NCBI GenBank assembly: GCA_963760735.1
Contig: CAVXEB010000004.1
Location: 1,302,001-1,366,000, forward strand
Length of the DNA stretch: 64,000 bases
From: CF-46 sp963760735
GTDB taxonomy: Bacteria; Chloroflexota; Limnocylindria; Limnocylindrales; CSP1-4
Direction of reading: 5' to 3'
In this document: piece by piece, positions 42,982 through 51,038 of the stretch
How positions within the stretch are numbered: position 1 is the first letter of the stretch
Layout of the letters: every line of letters starts with the position of its first letter
Notes under the pieces: generated by a model
The model's input: only the letters and a program-made list of their open reading frames with translations
What the model was told of the DNA's origin: nothing
The model's database searches: none
Program-made: the position numbers and the translations under genes

Positions 42982-44114
42982 GCGACCTCCTCCGCCTCGC
43001 GCTCGTGCGAGTCGTCGGTCTCGCGGCTCCCTGTGTCCGCCTCGCCCGGCTCGTTCGGGATCCGGTCGTCGTCGCCCTGGTCGTCGGCGTCGTCGAACCC
43101 ACGTCCGACGAGCTCGACGAACACGTCCTCGAGCGACGGCTCGGACTTGCGGAGGGCGAGGATGTGCGAGCCGATCCCGCCGAGGGCGCCGACCACCCCG
43201 CCGAGCGCGGCGTCGTCGACGAGCGCGAGGTCGACCTCGACGGAATGACGGTCACCCTTGCGGTCGGCCTGGTCGCCCGCCGCCAGGGCAGCGCTGACGA
43301 CGCCCGGCAGGCGCCGGAGCGCGCCGACGCCGCCGTCGAGCCGATCGAGCTCGAGGCGGAAGACGCTCTCGCGCTGGACCCGCTTCTTCAGCTCGTCGGG
43401 CGTGCCGAGGGCGAGGATCCGGCCGTGGTCGACGATCGCGATCCGCTCGCAGAGCTCGTCCGCCTCGGCCATGTAGTGGGTGGTGAGCAGGACCGTCCGG
43501 CCCGGCACGGCGCCCTTCCAGGCGAGGACGAGCTCGCGGACCGAGCGGGCGGCCGACACGTCGAGACCGAGCGTCGGCTCGTCGAGGAAGAAGATCCACG
43601 GGTCGTTCAGGAGGCCGCGGGCGAAGTTCATGCGCTGGCGCTGGCCGGTCGAGAGGGTGCTGACCCGCTGCTGGGCCTGCTCCTCCATCCCGACGGCCTC
43701 GATCAGCTCGTCGACGCGCGTCCAGCCGTCGCGCGACGGCAGGCCGTAGAACTGGCTGAACATCCAGAGCTGCTCGCGGACGGTGAGGATCCCGTAGCCG
43801 GACTGCTCGCCGCCCGCGACCATGTTCATGATCCGGCGGATCTGCTTGGTCTGGCGCTCGACGTCGAAGCCGAAGATCCTGGCACTCCCCTCGGACGGGA
43901 GGAGGAGCGTGGTGAGGATCTTGATCAGGGTCGTCTTGCCGGCGCCGTTCGGACCGAGCAGCCCGAAGAACTCGCCCGGCTCGACCTGGAGGTCGACGCC
44001 GTCGAGCGCCACGACGGGCTTCGGCTTGACCTTGTAGACGCGCCGGATGCCGCGGACGTCGATCGCCAGCGGCGGCTGAGCGTCTCCTGGTCGGGCGGGC
44101 TGGACGGCGGACAC
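42978..44114 (-). CDS. ABC transporter ATPase (DrrA type)
   Basis: This 378-residue ATPase has Walker A GPNGAGKTT at about residue 52, signature LSTGQRQRMNFARG, Walker B FFLDEPTLGLD and switch histidine in LLTTHYM. After the DrrA-type C-terminal domain comes a tail of about 45 residues, very acidic (DDADDQGDDD) and unusual for the family. It starts with GTG and heads the five-gene exporter operon. A TACACT at 44155-44150 is a plausible -10 box. The 229-bp spacer to the divergent MFS gene holds no gene. Confidence 0.9.
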   Translation of the reverse strand: MSAVQPARPGDAQPPLAIDVRGIRRVYKVKPKPVVALDGVDLQVEPGEFFGLLGPNGAGKTTLIKILTTLLLPSEGSARIFGFDVERQTKQIRRIMNMVAGGEQSGYGILTVREQLWMFSQFYGLPSRDGWTRVDELIEAVGMEEQAQQRVSTLSTGQRQRMNFARGLLNDPWIFFLDEPTLGLDVSAARSVRELVLAWKGAVPGRTVLLTTHYMAEADELCERIAIVDHGRILALGTPDELKKRVQRESVFRLELDRLDGGVGALRRLPGVVSAALAAGDQADRKGDRHSVEVDLALVDDAALGGVVGALGGIGSHILALRKSEPSLEDVFVELVGRGFDDADDQGDDDRIPNEPGEADTGSRETDDSHEREAEEVA

Positions 44115-44330
44115 GGGGCACCCCGGACAGGCTTCTTGAGGGACCGGGAGTGTACGTCAGGGTCGGCCGTTTGGGAAGCGCGGCGTCGTCCACGTGTGAG
44201 ATGTCGATCGAACATGACGGGCGGCGCCCGGCCGTCGCGGACATCCACGTTTCATGCATGTCGTGACCCAGCTGCGAATCTCGCATTCGGTTGACGACAA
44301 GCATTGCGCGGACCCGTGACCGTCACGACG

Positions 44331-44336
44331 TACGCT
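44331..44336 (+). promoter_or_regulatory. -10 box of the MFS gene (leaderless)
   Basis: TACGCT ends 7 nt before the GTG start of the MFS gene. The -35 region is not recognisable. The spacing matches the other leaderless heads in the window. Without experimental starts this remains a moderate call. Confidence 0.35.
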
Positions 44337-44343
44337 TCGGCCC

Positions 44344-45591
44344 GTGAGGCGAGCGGACGGACGGGACCTGACATCGGTCCGCCTCGGGCTGCGCGCCAAC
44401 GCGGGTCAGTTCGCGCTGCTCGTGGGCGTCAATGCGCTCGTCGGGGCGATGGTCGGGCAGGAACGAACGGTGCTGCCTCTGCTGGCCGCCGATGCCTTCG
44501 GGATCGACAGCGCGGTGACCACATTGACCTTCCTCGCCGCGTTCGGCGTCACGAAGGCTCTGGCCAACCTCGCTGCCGGGGGTCTTGCCGATCGCTTCGG
44601 GCGGAAGCCCGTCCTCGTCGCCGGATGGCTGGTCGGGCTGCCGGTCCCGCTCATCCTGATCCTTGCGCCGACGTGGAGCTGGGTCGTGGCGGCGAACGTG
44701 CTCCTCGGGCTGAACCAGGGCTTCACGTGGTCGACCACCGCCATTATGAAGATCGATCTCGTCGGCCCTGCCCGGCGTGGTCTCGCGATGGGGCTGAACG
44801 AAGCGGCGGGATACGGTGCCGTGGCCATCGTCGCGTTGATCACCGGGTTCATCGCCGAGCGGGCGGGCCTGCGTCCCGCGCCGTTCCTGGTCGGCCTCGC
44901 GATCGCAGGGCTGGGCCTGTCGGCCTCGGCGCTCTTCGTCCGCGAGACCAGCTTCCACGTCGACCTCGAGCAGGCGTCGCGTGCGCCCGTGGAGCCGATG
45001 GCGTGGCGCTCGATCGTCGTTCGAACAACCCTCCGGGATCCATCGCTCTCGGCTGCCTGCCAAGCCGGCCTCGCCAACAACCTGAACGACGGCATGGCCT
45101 GGGGCCTCCTGCCGATCTTCTATGCGGCGGCCGGCCTGTCGGTCGGCGAGATCGGGGTGCTCGCGGCGACTTACCCGGCGACCTGGGCGCTCGCCCAGAT
45201 CGGCATCGGGGCATGGTCCGATCGCGTCGGCCGCAAGCCCCTGATCGTCGCCGGCATGCTCATCCAGGCAGGTGCGATCGCGACGATCGCGGTCGGGTCG
45301 TCGTTCGCCACGTGGCTGGCGGCGGCCGTGGTCCTCGGGCTCGGAACGGCCCTCGTCTACCCGACCCTGATCGCGGCCGTCGCCGACGTGGCGGAGCCGG
45401 CGTGGCGAGGATCCGCCATCGGCGTCTACCGGTTGTGGCGGGACCTCGGGTTCGCGGTTGGCGCCGTCGTCGTGGGGATCGCCGCCGATCGCGCCGGCAC
45501 GCAGGCGGCGATCATCCTGGTAGCCCTGATCACCGGTCTCTCGGGTCTGATCGTCCTCGTCCGGATGCGGGAGACGCGGCCGCCGGCGTGA
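44344..45591 (+). CDS. MFS transporter
   Basis: This 415-residue major facilitator protein has 12 spans. The signature loop GGLADRFGRKPVLV lies between spans 2 and 3, and GAWSDRVGRKPLIV is the matching loop of the second half. GLNEAAGYGAVAIVALITG is the span 4-5 region. Multidrug or small-metabolite export is the common role. It starts with GTG and is transcribed divergently from the ABC exporter operon. It converges with the rhodanese gene 15 bp away. A small hairpin (45581-45597) overlaps its end. Confidence 0.83.
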   Translation: MRRADGRDLTSVRLGLRANAGQFALLVGVNALVGAMVGQERTVLPLLAADAFGIDSAVTTLTFLAAFGVTKALANLAAGGLADRFGRKPVLVAGWLVGLPVPLILILAPTWSWVVAANVLLGLNQGFTWSTTAIMKIDLVGPARRGLAMGLNEAAGYGAVAIVALITGFIAERAGLRPAPFLVGLAIAGLGLSASALFVRETSFHVDLEQASRAPVEPMAWRSIVVRTTLRDPSLSAACQAGLANNLNDGMAWGLLPIFYAAAGLSVGEIGVLAATYPATWALAQIGIGAWSDRVGRKPLIVAGMLIQAGAIATIAVGSSFATWLAAAVVLGLGTALVYPTLIAAVADVAEPAWRGSAIGVYRLWRDLGFAVGAVVVGIAADRAGTQAAIILVALITGLSGLIVLVRMRETRPPA

Positions 45592-45606
45592 CCGGCGTGG
45601 ATGGGC

Positions 45607-45999
45607 TCAGGCCGGGACCGGCTCCACGGGGAGGCCCGCCTCCTGCCACGCCTCGAAGCCGCCGATGATGTCGGTCGCCCGGTTGTACCCGAGCTGCCGG
45701 AGCGTGGCGGCCGCGAGGCTGGACGAAAACCCGTGGGCGCAGAACAGGATCACGCGACGCTCGGGGTCTGCCAGGGCCGGCTCGTGGTAGTCCGACGACG
45801 GATCGAGTCGCCAGTACAGGACGGACAGCGGGACGCTGACGGAGCCCGGAATCACGCCGGTCTCCCGGCGAAGGTCGGCGCAGCGCGTGTCGACGAGGAC
45901 GGCCCCGGCGGCGGCTTCGCGCGCGGCCGCAGCGGGCTCCACGCGGTCGATCGAAGCCCGGGCGTCGGCGAGGAGGTCGTCGACCGTTCTCGTGACCAT
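45607..45999 (-). CDS. Rhodanese-like domain protein
   Basis: This single rhodanese domain has 130 residues. VLVDTRCADLRRETGVIPGS is the N-terminal signature, and the active-site cysteine lies in ILFCAHGFSSSLAA near residue 88. It may carry sulfane sulfur as a persulfide or detoxify cyanide or sulfide. TAGGCT on the minus strand (46011-46006) lies 6 nt before the ATG, so a leaderless transcript is likely. It appears monocistronic. Confidence 0.87.
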   Translation of the reverse strand: MVTRTVDDLLADARASIDRVEPAAAAREAAAGAVLVDTRCADLRRETGVIPGSVSVPLSVLYWRLDPSSDYHEPALADPERRVILFCAHGFSSSLAAATLRQLGYNRATDIIGGFEAWQEAGLPVEPVPA

Positions 46000-46005
46000 T
46001 GACCG

Positions 46006-46011
46006 AGCCTA
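46006..46011 (-). promoter_or_regulatory. -10 box of the rhodanese gene (leaderless)
   Basis: TAGGCT on the minus strand ends 6 nt before the ATG at 45999. No clear -35 box is seen. The rest of the spacer up to 46164 shows no gene or repeat. Confidence 0.35.
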
Positions 46012-46164
46012 CACCGGGCGGCTCGGCGTCACGGGCGGGCCATGTGACGGATGTCGCGGTTCGATGCCGACGGACGGCCGTGGTGCGGAACGCGACGGGC
46101 TCCGAGGCTGTCGTCAGGTCGGCGGCCCTGCGATGCCGTCGCCAACGCGTCATGAGGGACAACC

Positions 46165-46326
46165 ATGAGCACGACATTCCGTGTATCGCCAATCCTCGAG
46201 CGCCACACCGCCGTGATGCGTGCCCGACACGCGACCCATCGCCAGCCCCAGGTCGGCTGTCCGGACTGCCTCTTCCGGGCGACCGGCCGGAATCTCGCGA
46301 TCCGCTACTCGGCGCCGCGCGGCTGA
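46165..46326 (+). CDS. Small CxxC-containing hypothetical protein (53 aa)
   Basis: This open frame codes 53 residues and begins MSTTFRVSPI. It contains a CPDC pair at residues 32-35 and several histidines (ERHTAVMRARHATHRQ), and it ends SAPRG. GAGGG lies 6-10 nt before the ATG. The CxxC and His content would suit a small zinc-binding protein, but the evidence is thin. It lies in an otherwise empty 343-bp spacer and converges with psuG 16 bp away. Confidence 0.35.
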   Translation: MSTTFRVSPILERHTAVMRARHATHRQPQVGCPDCLFRATGRNLAIRYSAPRG

Positions 46327-46342
46327 CCGACGGTTCGCACGC

Positions 46343-47311
46343 TCACGGCCGCCGTCCCGAGGGGCCGGCGGCCGTCGCCTGTTCCAGCGCTGCTGCGAGC
46401 GCGGCCGCGACCCGGGCATCCTCGACGATCAGGGCGGTGTTCGCCCGAACCGACGCGCCGTCCGTGAGCTCCGCGATCCGGGCGAGGAGCCACGGCGTCA
46501 GGGCCGGGCCGCCGATCCCCGCGTCGTCGGCCTCACGGATGGCCCGCTCGACCGCGTCCCGTGCCACCTCGCCGGGGAGTGCCGCGGACTCCGGCACGGG
46601 CGTGCAGACGAGGACGCCACCGAGCCCCAGGCCGAACTGGACACCGGCCAGTCTGGCCGCATCGTCGACTGTCGCGGCCGAATGCGGCGAGCGAATGCCA
46701 CTCGACCGGGCGTAGAACCCGGGCAGCTCGTCCTGCCCGATCGTCACGACCGGCACGCCCCGCGTCTCGAGGAATTCGAGCGTCGCCGGGACATCGAGGA
46801 TCGCCTTCGGTCCCGCGCACACGACGGCCATCGGCGTGCGAGCGAGCTCCTCCAGGTCCGACGAGATGTCGAGCGACGCCCGACGGCCACCGATCCCCGC
46901 GAGCGCGCCGCGATGGACCCCGCCGATCCCACCCGTCGCGAAGACCCGGATCCCCGCCGCGTGGGCCGCGATCATCGTGGCCGACACGGTCGTCGCGGCC
47001 CAGCCCTCCCGCGCGACGGCCGCCGCGAGGCTCGGTCGGGCGGCCTTCAGCACGGACCCTTCCGGGGCCGTCGCGAGGGCCTCCAGGCCCGCGTCGTCCA
47101 GGCCGACGAGCAGGCGGCCGTCGTGGATCGCCACGGTCGCCGGCACCGCCCCGCCGTCGCGGATGGCCGCCTCGGCGGCGCGAGCGACTTCGAGGTTCAT
47201 CGGATACGGGAGCCCGTGGCTGATCAGGGTCGACTCGAAGGCCACGACGGGCGTCCCGGCCGAGAGCGCGTCGCGGACCTCATCCCGGACCGCGAGCCAG
47301 GGCTCGATCAC
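46343..47311 (-). CDS. psuG: Pseudouridine-5'-phosphate glycosidase
   Basis: This 322-residue enzyme reversibly splits pseudouridine 5'-phosphate into uracil and ribose 5-phosphate. VVAFESTLISHGLPYP near residue 22 carries the catalytic-region Glu and His, FATGGIGGVHRGA binds phosphate, and VVCAGPKAILD holds the active-site lysine. The GTG start overlaps the kinase stop (GTGA), which fixes the start over the longer open frame. With the PfkB kinase it forms a two-gene pseudouridine salvage operon. Confidence 0.9.
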   Translation of the reverse strand: MIEPWLAVRDEVRDALSAGTPVVAFESTLISHGLPYPMNLEVARAAEAAIRDGGAVPATVAIHDGRLLVGLDDAGLEALATAPEGSVLKAARPSLAAAVAREGWAATTVSATMIAAHAAGIRVFATGGIGGVHRGALAGIGGRRASLDISSDLEELARTPMAVVCAGPKAILDVPATLEFLETRGVPVVTIGQDELPGFYARSSGIRSPHSAATVDDAARLAGVQFGLGLGGVLVCTPVPESAALPGEVARDAVERAIREADDAGIGGPALTPWLLARIAELTDGASVRANTALIVEDARVAAALAAALEQATAAGPSGRRP

Positions 47312-48261
47312 AGGGTCAGCTCGCGACCCGGGTTGGACAGCTGGCGGGCGGCGGCCCGGTGCGCCGCGAGGACCGCGCGTCGGAGTCCCGCCGGCCGCGA
47401 TCGGGCCTCGGGGGGCTGGTCGAGCCATGCCACGAGGAAGCCCGCGTCGAACGCGTCGCCGGCGCCGGTGGTGTCCGTCGCGTCCACCGCCCGCGTCGCG
47501 ACGTCGAACGTCAGCCGCGCCTCGCCGTCCCGGGCGAGGACCGTGGCGCCGCCGCGTCCCTGCTTGATCACCGCGAGCGGAGCGAGGTCCGTCAGTCCGC
47601 TCAGGAAGTGGCTGCCGATGAGCGCCTCCGCCTCGCCCCGCGTGGCGAACAGGATGTCCGGGGCGGCATCGCGGACCAGGCGGTCGGCGGCGCGTCGGCC
47701 GTGGGCCAGAAGCGGACCGACGGATGCGAGATCGAGGCTCACGAGCGCGCCGGCAGCCCGGGCCAGCTCGATCGCCCGACGACCCGCCTGGCCGAGTGGC
47801 TCGCCGAGGAGTGAATAGGCGGGCAGGTGAAGCAGGTCGGCGCGGAACGTCGACGCCGCCAGGTTGCCGGGAGCAAGTTGGTCGGCGGCCGCCCGGTCCG
47901 CCACGAAGCTCCGTTCCCCGCCGGGCGCCACGACGACGCCGATCCGACCCGTCCGAGTCCTCGCGATCCGGGTCGCTTCGACCTTCACGCCGTCGGCCTC
48001 GACCGCGGTGACAAGCGCCCGCCCGATCGAATCGCGCCCGACGGCGCAGACCAGCGTCGTCCGCGCTCCGAGTCGAGCCAGCCAGCGAGCGGTCGTCGCG
48101 GCGGACCCGCCCTGTCGGAGGGCGACCCGGCCGGGGACGTCCGTCGCCGTCTCGAGCGCGCGCGCGGGCACGACGACCGCGTCCAGCATCAGGTCGCCGA
48201 CGACGACGACGCGCGGCCCGGGCCGGACGGTCGGGTGCCGGCGGGAGAGGCCTCGGGGCAT
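47308..48261 (-). CDS. PfkB-family carbohydrate kinase, probable pseudouridine kinase
   Basis: This ribokinase-like enzyme has 317 residues. VVVVGDLMLDAVV is the N-terminal signature, RQGGSAATTARWLARLG is the substrate-side segment, and DTTGAGDAFDAGF holds the catalytic aspartate and anion hole. Coupling to psuG by a GTGA overlap makes pseudouridine the likely substrate (PsuK role). Other PfkB substrates cannot be excluded. The ATG lies 6 nt after TATCCT (48273-48268), which suggests a leaderless mRNA. Confidence 0.82.
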   Translation of the reverse strand: MPRGLSRRHPTVRPGPRVVVVGDLMLDAVVVPARALETATDVPGRVALRQGGSAATTARWLARLGARTTLVCAVGRDSIGRALVTAVEADGVKVEATRIARTRTGRIGVVVAPGGERSFVADRAAADQLAPGNLAASTFRADLLHLPAYSLLGEPLGQAGRRAIELARAAGALVSLDLASVGPLLAHGRRAADRLVRDAAPDILFATRGEAEALIGSHFLSGLTDLAPLAVIKQGRGGATVLARDGEARLTFDVATRAVDATDTTGAGDAFDAGFLVAWLDQPPEARSRPAGLRRAVLAAHRAAARQLSNPGRELTL

Positions 48262-48267
48262 GGCCGG

Positions 48268-48273
48268 AGGATA
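48268..48273 (-). promoter_or_regulatory. -10 box of the PfkB/psuG operon (leaderless)
   Basis: TATCCT on the minus strand, the same hexamer as at eda, ends 6 nt before the ATG at 48261. The preceding CGACGC is shared with the ROK-gene promoter at 17663-17668. No good -35 box is visible. Confidence 0.45.
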
Positions 48274-48326
48274 GCGTCGGTCGGACCGGACGGAACCGGG
48301 AACCCGGGCGCGCGGCGCATCCTGCC

Positions 48327-48332
48327 TACAAT
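48327..48332 (+). promoter_or_regulatory. -10 box upstream of tkt
   Basis: TACAAT is one base from the -10 consensus and would give a start near 48339 and a leader of about 52 nt. No TTGACA-like box lies 16-18 bp upstream. This is the likely promoter of the pentose phosphate gene run. Confidence 0.45.
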
Positions 48333-48390
48333 TGAGCGAGCCGCGCCGGAGCATCCGGAGCCCCACCGGACGAGCGGGAGCACGCCGACG

Positions 48391-50538
48391 ATGACCATCG
48401 CCACGGAGACCCTGGACCAGCTCGCGATCGACACGATCCGGACCCTTTCGATCGACGGTGTGCAGAAGGCGAACTCGGGGCATCCCGGTGCCCCGATGGG
48501 CGCGGCGCCGATGGCCTACACGCTCTGGACGCGGTTCCTCCGTCACGCGCCCACGCATCCGGACTGGCCGGACCGCGACCGGTTCGTCCTCAGCGCCGGG
48601 CACGCGTCGATGCTCCTCTACTCGCTCCTCCATCTGACCGGCTACGGCGTCTCGCTCGAGGATCTCCAGAGCTTCCGGCAGTGGGGCTCGAAGACCCCGG
48701 GCCATCCCGAGTACGGGCTGACGCCCGGCGTCGAGGCCACGACCGGCCCGCTCGGCCAGGGCTTCGCGAACGCGGTCGGGATGGCGATCGCCGAGGCTCG
48801 TCTCGCAGCGGAGTTCAACCGGGACGGCCACGACATCGTCGACCACTGGACGTACACGATCTGCTCCGACGGCGACCTCCAGGAGGGGATCGCCTCGGAG
48901 GCGGCGTCGCTCGCCGGTCACCTTCGCCTGCGGAAGCTCGTCGCGCTGTACGACGACAACCACGTCCAGCTCGACGGGCCGACATCGATGGCCTGGTCGG
49001 AGGACGTGGTGGCCAGGTTCGATGCCTACGGCTGGCACGCGACCCGCGTCGAGGACGGCAACGACATCGACGAGATCGCGGCCGCGATCGAGGACGCCCG
49101 CGCCGACGACCGCCCGAGCCTGATCGCCGTCCGGACCCACATCGGCTTCGGCAGCCCGAACCGCCAGGACTCGCAGAAGGCACACGGCCAGCCCCTCGGC
49201 GCCGACGAGGTCCGCCTCACCAAGGAGGCCTACGGCTGGGATCCGGACCGGACGTTCTACGAGCCGCCCGAGGCGGTCGAGCTGTTCCGTCGGGCGATCC
49301 CGGCCGGCAACGACCTCGTCGCAGCGTGGGAGCGGGCGTTCGACGCCTACGCCGGCGACCACCCCGACGTCGCGGGGGCCTTCCGACGACGCGTCATCGA
49401 GCGGCGGCTGCCGGACGGCTGGGACGCCGGGCTCCCGACCTATGCCGAGGGGGTCGAGCTCGCGACGCGCAACGCCAGCCAGGACGTGATCCAGGCCCTG
49501 GCGAAGCCCCTTCCGCGGCTGTTCGGAGGCGCCGCCGACCTGTCCGAGTCCAACCTCACCGACGTCAAGGGCGAGGACTCGTTCGAGGCCGACTCGCCCG
49601 GCCGCAACCTCCGGTTCGGTGTCCGCGAGCACGCGATGGGCGGCATCGCCAACGGGATGGCCTATCACGGCGGCTTCATCCCGTACGTCGGGACGTTCCT
49701 GACGTTCAGCGACTACATGCGCGGCTCGGTCCGGCTCGCCGCGTTGAGCGGGCTCCACGTGATCTACGTCTGGACGCACGACTCCGTGGGCCTGGGCGAG
49801 GACGGCCCCACCCATCAGCCGATCGAGCAGTACGCCGCCCTGCGGGCGATCCCGAACCTGTGGTTCGTCCGGCCGGGTGACGCGAACGAGGCCGCCGCGG
49901 CGTGGGCCCTGGCCGTGGAGCGCGACGTCGACGATCCGTCGGGGCCGGTGGCCCTGTCCCTGACACGTCAGAAGCTGCCGACGCTCGCGGGCACGGCCGA
50001 GCTCGCCCGCGAGGGGCTGCGGCGCGGCGGCTACGTCCTCCGCGAGGCGACCGGCGGCGCGCCGCGGATCATCCTGATCGGGACCGGCTCGGAGCTCCAG
50101 CTCGCCTTCGGCGCGGCCGAGGCGCTGGAGCAGGACGGTGTCCCGGCCCGTGTCGTCTCCCTCCCCTGCTGGGAGCGCTTCGAGGCGCAGGACGCGGCCT
50201 ACCGCGAGTCGGTCCTGCCCCGGTCGGTGCGGGCGCGAGTCGCCGTCGAGGCGGGCGTCTCCCTCGGTTGGGACCGCTGGGTCGGCGACGAGGGGGCGAT
50301 CGTCGGGCTCGACCACTTCGGGGCGAGCGCCCCGGCCGGGACGATCTTCGAGAAGTTCGGGTTCACGATCGAGCGGGTCACGGCGGTCGCTCGCGGCGTC
50401 CTCGACGGGTCCGTCCGCGGCCCGCAATCCACGCTCGAGCCGGGTCACCTCCCGGCGCCCCGCGGCGGCCATCCGTCGCTCGGTCACGGCGACTCCGGTG
50501 TCGGCCGGACGAGCTCGACCGATCCCGGCCACAGCTGA
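48391..50538 (+). CDS. tkt: Transketolase
   Basis: This is thiamine diphosphate-dependent transketolase of 715 residues. NSGHPGAPMGAAPMAY near residue 32 and GHASMLLYSLLHL are the N-terminal substrate region. The cofactor motif is SDGDLQEGIASEAASLAGH to DDNHVQLDG. TGPLGQGFANAVGMA and, in the second domain, LPRLFGGAADLSESN and DSVGLGEDGPTHQ are typical. A tail of about 40 Gly/Pro/Ser-rich residues extends past the normal end. It heads the pentose phosphate run and works with rpiB and the distant transaldolase. Confidence 0.95.
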   Translation: MTIATETLDQLAIDTIRTLSIDGVQKANSGHPGAPMGAAPMAYTLWTRFLRHAPTHPDWPDRDRFVLSAGHASMLLYSLLHLTGYGVSLEDLQSFRQWGSKTPGHPEYGLTPGVEATTGPLGQGFANAVGMAIAEARLAAEFNRDGHDIVDHWTYTICSDGDLQEGIASEAASLAGHLRLRKLVALYDDNHVQLDGPTSMAWSEDVVARFDAYGWHATRVEDGNDIDEIAAAIEDARADDRPSLIAVRTHIGFGSPNRQDSQKAHGQPLGADEVRLTKEAYGWDPDRTFYEPPEAVELFRRAIPAGNDLVAAWERAFDAYAGDHPDVAGAFRRRVIERRLPDGWDAGLPTYAEGVELATRNASQDVIQALAKPLPRLFGGAADLSESNLTDVKGEDSFEADSPGRNLRFGVREHAMGGIANGMAYHGGFIPYVGTFLTFSDYMRGSVRLAALSGLHVIYVWTHDSVGLGEDGPTHQPIEQYAALRAIPNLWFVRPGDANEAAAAWALAVERDVDDPSGPVALSLTRQKLPTLAGTAELAREGLRRGGYVLREATGGAPRIILIGTGSELQLAFGAAEALEQDGVPARVVSLPCWERFEAQDAAYRESVLPRSVRARVAVEAGVSLGWDRWVGDEGAIVGLDHFGASAPAGTIFEKFGFTIERVTAVARGVLDGSVRGPQSTLEPGHLPAPRGGHPSLGHGDSGVGRTSSTDPGHS

Positions 50539-50548
50539 GGTCGCCGCC

Positions 50549-51004
50549 ATGAGGGTCGCCTTCGCCGCGGACCACGCGGGTGCCGTGCTCAAGGACGAGA
50601 TGCGGCGACGGCTCGTCGCCGCCGGCCTCGGCCACGAGACGATCGACCTGGGCGGGGACGGCTCGGATCCGGCCGACGACTACCCGGACTTCGCCGCGAA
50701 GCTGGGGTACGCGGTCCGCGATGGCGAGGCCGACCGCGGCGTCCTGATCTGTGGCTCGGGTGTCGGGGCGAGCGTGGCTGCCAACAAGATCCGCGGCGTC
50801 CGGACGGCCGTCTGCCATGACACGTACTCGGCCCATCAGGGGGTCGAGCACGACGACATGAACATCCTGACGCTCGGATCACGCGTGATCGGGCCGGAGC
50901 CGGCCTGGGAGTGCATCGTGGCCTTCCTGGGCGCGACGTTCAGCGGCGAGCCGCGGCACCGGCGTCGCCTGGACAAGGTCCTCGCGATCGAGGCCGAGGG
51001 CTAG
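50549..51004 (+). CDS. rpiB: Ribose-5-phosphate isomerase B
   Basis: This 151-residue RpiB interconverts ribulose 5-phosphate and ribose 5-phosphate. DHAGAVLKDEM near the N-terminus is the phosphate site. The catalytic cysteine is in LICGSGVGASVAANKI, and HDTYSAHQGVEHDDMN follows. It lies 10 bp after tkt and is certainly part of the same run. The long frame open upstream lies within tkt and is not coding. Confidence 0.93.
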   Translation: MRVAFAADHAGAVLKDEMRRRLVAAGLGHETIDLGGDGSDPADDYPDFAAKLGYAVRDGEADRGVLICGSGVGASVAANKIRGVRTAVCHDTYSAHQGVEHDDMNILTLGSRVIGPEPAWECIVAFLGATFSGEPRHRRRLDKVLAIEAEG

Positions 51005-51038
51005 CACCGAACCAGGGACGCGACGGGCGGAGGGGCCG

